A stretch of 64,000 nt of DNA from an uncultured Ruminiclostridium sp. (lineage in GTDB: Bacteria > Bacillota > Clostridia > Oscillospirales > Ruminococcaceae). Where the stretch lies: positions 1 to 64,000 of the forward strand of contig CAKSTB010000009.1 of NCBI GenBank assembly GCA_934490165.1, written 5' to 3'. The position numbers were made by a program, and so were the translations under genes. Under the pieces are notes generated by a model. It worked only from the letters and a program-made list of their open reading frames with translations. It made no database searches and had not been told where the DNA came from. Within the stretch, counting starts at the first letter, position 1. Each line of letters starts with the position of its first letter. Shown piece after piece: positions 63,234 to 64,000 of the stretch.

Positions 63234-63473
63234 AAAAAGCTCCCGTCCCGAATAAGGAACAGAAGCCATATCTGCAAGCCACCTTATTGTACGCACATAA
63301 AAATGCGCTCTCTGTGTCACGGTCAGAGTCTTCCGTCAGAAACTACTCGCTTGATCGCTTTCGGTCTGCCCTCGCAAGTCCATTCGTATCGGTTAAATAC
63401 GCCGCATTTCAGCTTACGCGGCTCTCTGTGGTATCTCTGCCGATATTACTACTCTCGGTCAACGGTTTAATAT
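63234..63473 (-). promoter_or_regulatory. Trp T-box riboswitch
   Basis: About 240-nt leader of trpS. The T-box segment is AAGGTGGCTTGC (63285-63274), followed by a terminator pairing GCTTCTGTTCC with GGGACGGGAGC and a T-run at 63231-63238. Upstream, a stem I-like region carries TGG followed by A (63382-63379) in a loop context (C-G-A-A-TGG-A-C), fitting a tryptophan specifier. Uncharged tRNA-Trp would favour read-through. Confidence 0.85.
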
Positions 63474-63479
63474 AAGTGT

Positions 63480-63508
63480 AGTATATCACGTTTCCCTCTC
63501 ATTGTCAA
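63480..63508 (-). promoter_or_regulatory. trpS promoter
   Basis: Minus strand TTGACA (63508-63503), 17-base spacer, TATACT (63485-63480). The stretch 63514-63848 upstream has no gene I can support. Confidence 0.8.
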
Positions 63509-63848
63509 GCGCGGACGGCAATGTGCCGCTTCAAATTGCGGCGGGTCGCCGCTGACAATTCGCCGTTCTGTCGGTTTGCAATATGCGTTTCCTCCGCTAC
63601 CGGCGGTAACATTACGCAACTGCGTATTTATCGCTCTCAATAGCGTCACATCTTCCACCATTACCGCCAAAGCACCGTATACTACCCGATTTTCCGTAGG
63701 GTGCGGTGCTGTGTGTGCTTGTATGGTTTCGCGTCCTGCGAAACTCTGTGCACACACATTTAATGCATCCTTGCATTGCTTGCCCCGCCCGTTGCCACGA
63801 TTATCGCCACTTCCGCAAACATCGTTAAAGCACCATATTCCCCGCCAC

Positions 63849-63888
63849 AAAAAATCGGGCATCGATTTTTACACCGATGCCCGATTTT
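63849..63888. terminator. Terminator of the truncated edge gene
   Basis: AAAATCGGGCATCG/CGATGCCCGATTTT perfect 14-bp stem, 18 bases after the stop at 63906. Confidence 0.9.
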
Positions 63889-63905
63889 ATATTTCAATTA
63901 ACCGC

Positions 63906-64000
63906 TTACTTCTTCGTCTTGACCGTCAGCGTACCGCTCCATAAGCTGTACTGTGTAGTCTTACCAATCGTCTTGTAAGCTCTGATTCTGAACTTATAGC
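63906..64000 (-). CDS. C-terminus of a secreted fibronectin-III-like protein (partial)
   Basis: Only the last 30 codons are in the window: Y-K-F-R-I-R-A-Y-K-T-I-G-K-T-T-Q-Y-S-L-W-S-G-T-L-T-V-K-T-K-K then TAA. The Y-x-F-R-I-R-A-Y strand followed by a Y-S-x-W-S turn is typical of the last strands of a fibronectin type III repeat, as in surface glycoside hydrolases and adhesins of Ruminococcaceae. The gene continues beyond 64000. Confidence 0.6.
   Translation of the reverse strand, partial: YKFRIRAYKTIGKTTQYSLWSGTLTVKTKK

Noticed and set aside
63467..63862. 131-codon minus-strand frame upstream of trpS
   Set aside because: It covers the trpS promoter, lacks a ribosome site and reads like random GC-rich sequence; a competing + strand frame is equally long.

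Overview
The window looks like a chromosome segment from an anaerobic, low-to-mid GC Clostridia species, most probably of the Oscillospiraceae/Ruminococcaceae. The reasons are a Rex-controlled bifunctional AdhE, a Trp T-box ahead of trpS, an ANTAR-linked split glutamate synthase, Zn-ribbon/PASTA kinase-like proteins, many 'MKK...C' lipoproteins and near-consensus TTGACA-N17-TATAAT promoters. Flagellin and two prepilins suggest a cell with surface appendages. No rRNA or CRISPR array was seen. All calls come from reading the sequence; no database search was run.

Layout. (1) 1-8400, + strand: the distal part of an integrative conjugative element (PrgI, VirB4 split by a frameshift, two accessory proteins, a topoisomerase III fused to a second TOPRIM module, a winged-helix protein). 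A 20-bp/18-bp palindrome occurs twice. The element ends in what looks like an IS remnant. (2) 8400-16100, - strand: an ABC-2 exporter with two lipoproteins, preceded by a secreted cysteine-peptidase-like protein, another lipoprotein and a small exported protein broken by a stop codon. (3) 16300-18800: a graveyard of IS3 and IS1182-like transposases, a DUF6487-like zinc-ribbon fragment and an M50-peptidase-like fragment. (4) 19014-19640: a perfect promoter, about 580 nt of gene-free, hairpin-rich DNA and a strong terminator, facing a tRNA-Arg(ACG). This is the best candidate for a large structured noncoding RNA.

(5) 19.9-29.6 kb: metY, a repeat lipoprotein, a TIGR04086-like membrane protein, then a five-gene dispersed glutamate synthase operon ending in an ANTAR protein. 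The operon has an operator-like palindrome and a leader that can fold into mutually exclusive structures ending in a terminator. (6) 29.8-38.9 kb, - strand: flagellin with a sigma-28-like promoter and a CsrA-type hairpin, an orphan RelB-like antitoxin, two WYL regulators, two prepilins, an AAA+/DUF4143 ATPase and a DUF3800 protein. (7) 39.1-45.2 kb: adhE with a perfect Rex operator, two tandem paralogous lipoproteins and a frameshifted small gene.

(8) 45.2-57.6 kb, - strand: an XRE/DUF4097 regulator, two CPBP membrane proteases, a polyamine operon (speD, Orn/Lys/Arg decarboxylase, speE), a cation/proton antiporter, an ispDF fusion, pheA and a PASTA protein whose kinase domain has lost HRD and DFG residues. 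(9) 58.1-62.1 kb, + strand: a small conserved-looking protein and a two-gene MacB/FtsX-type ABC transporter with an operator-like palindrome in its promoter. (10) 62.1-64.0 kb, - strand: trpS with its T-box, and the C-terminus of a further secreted protein running off the edge.
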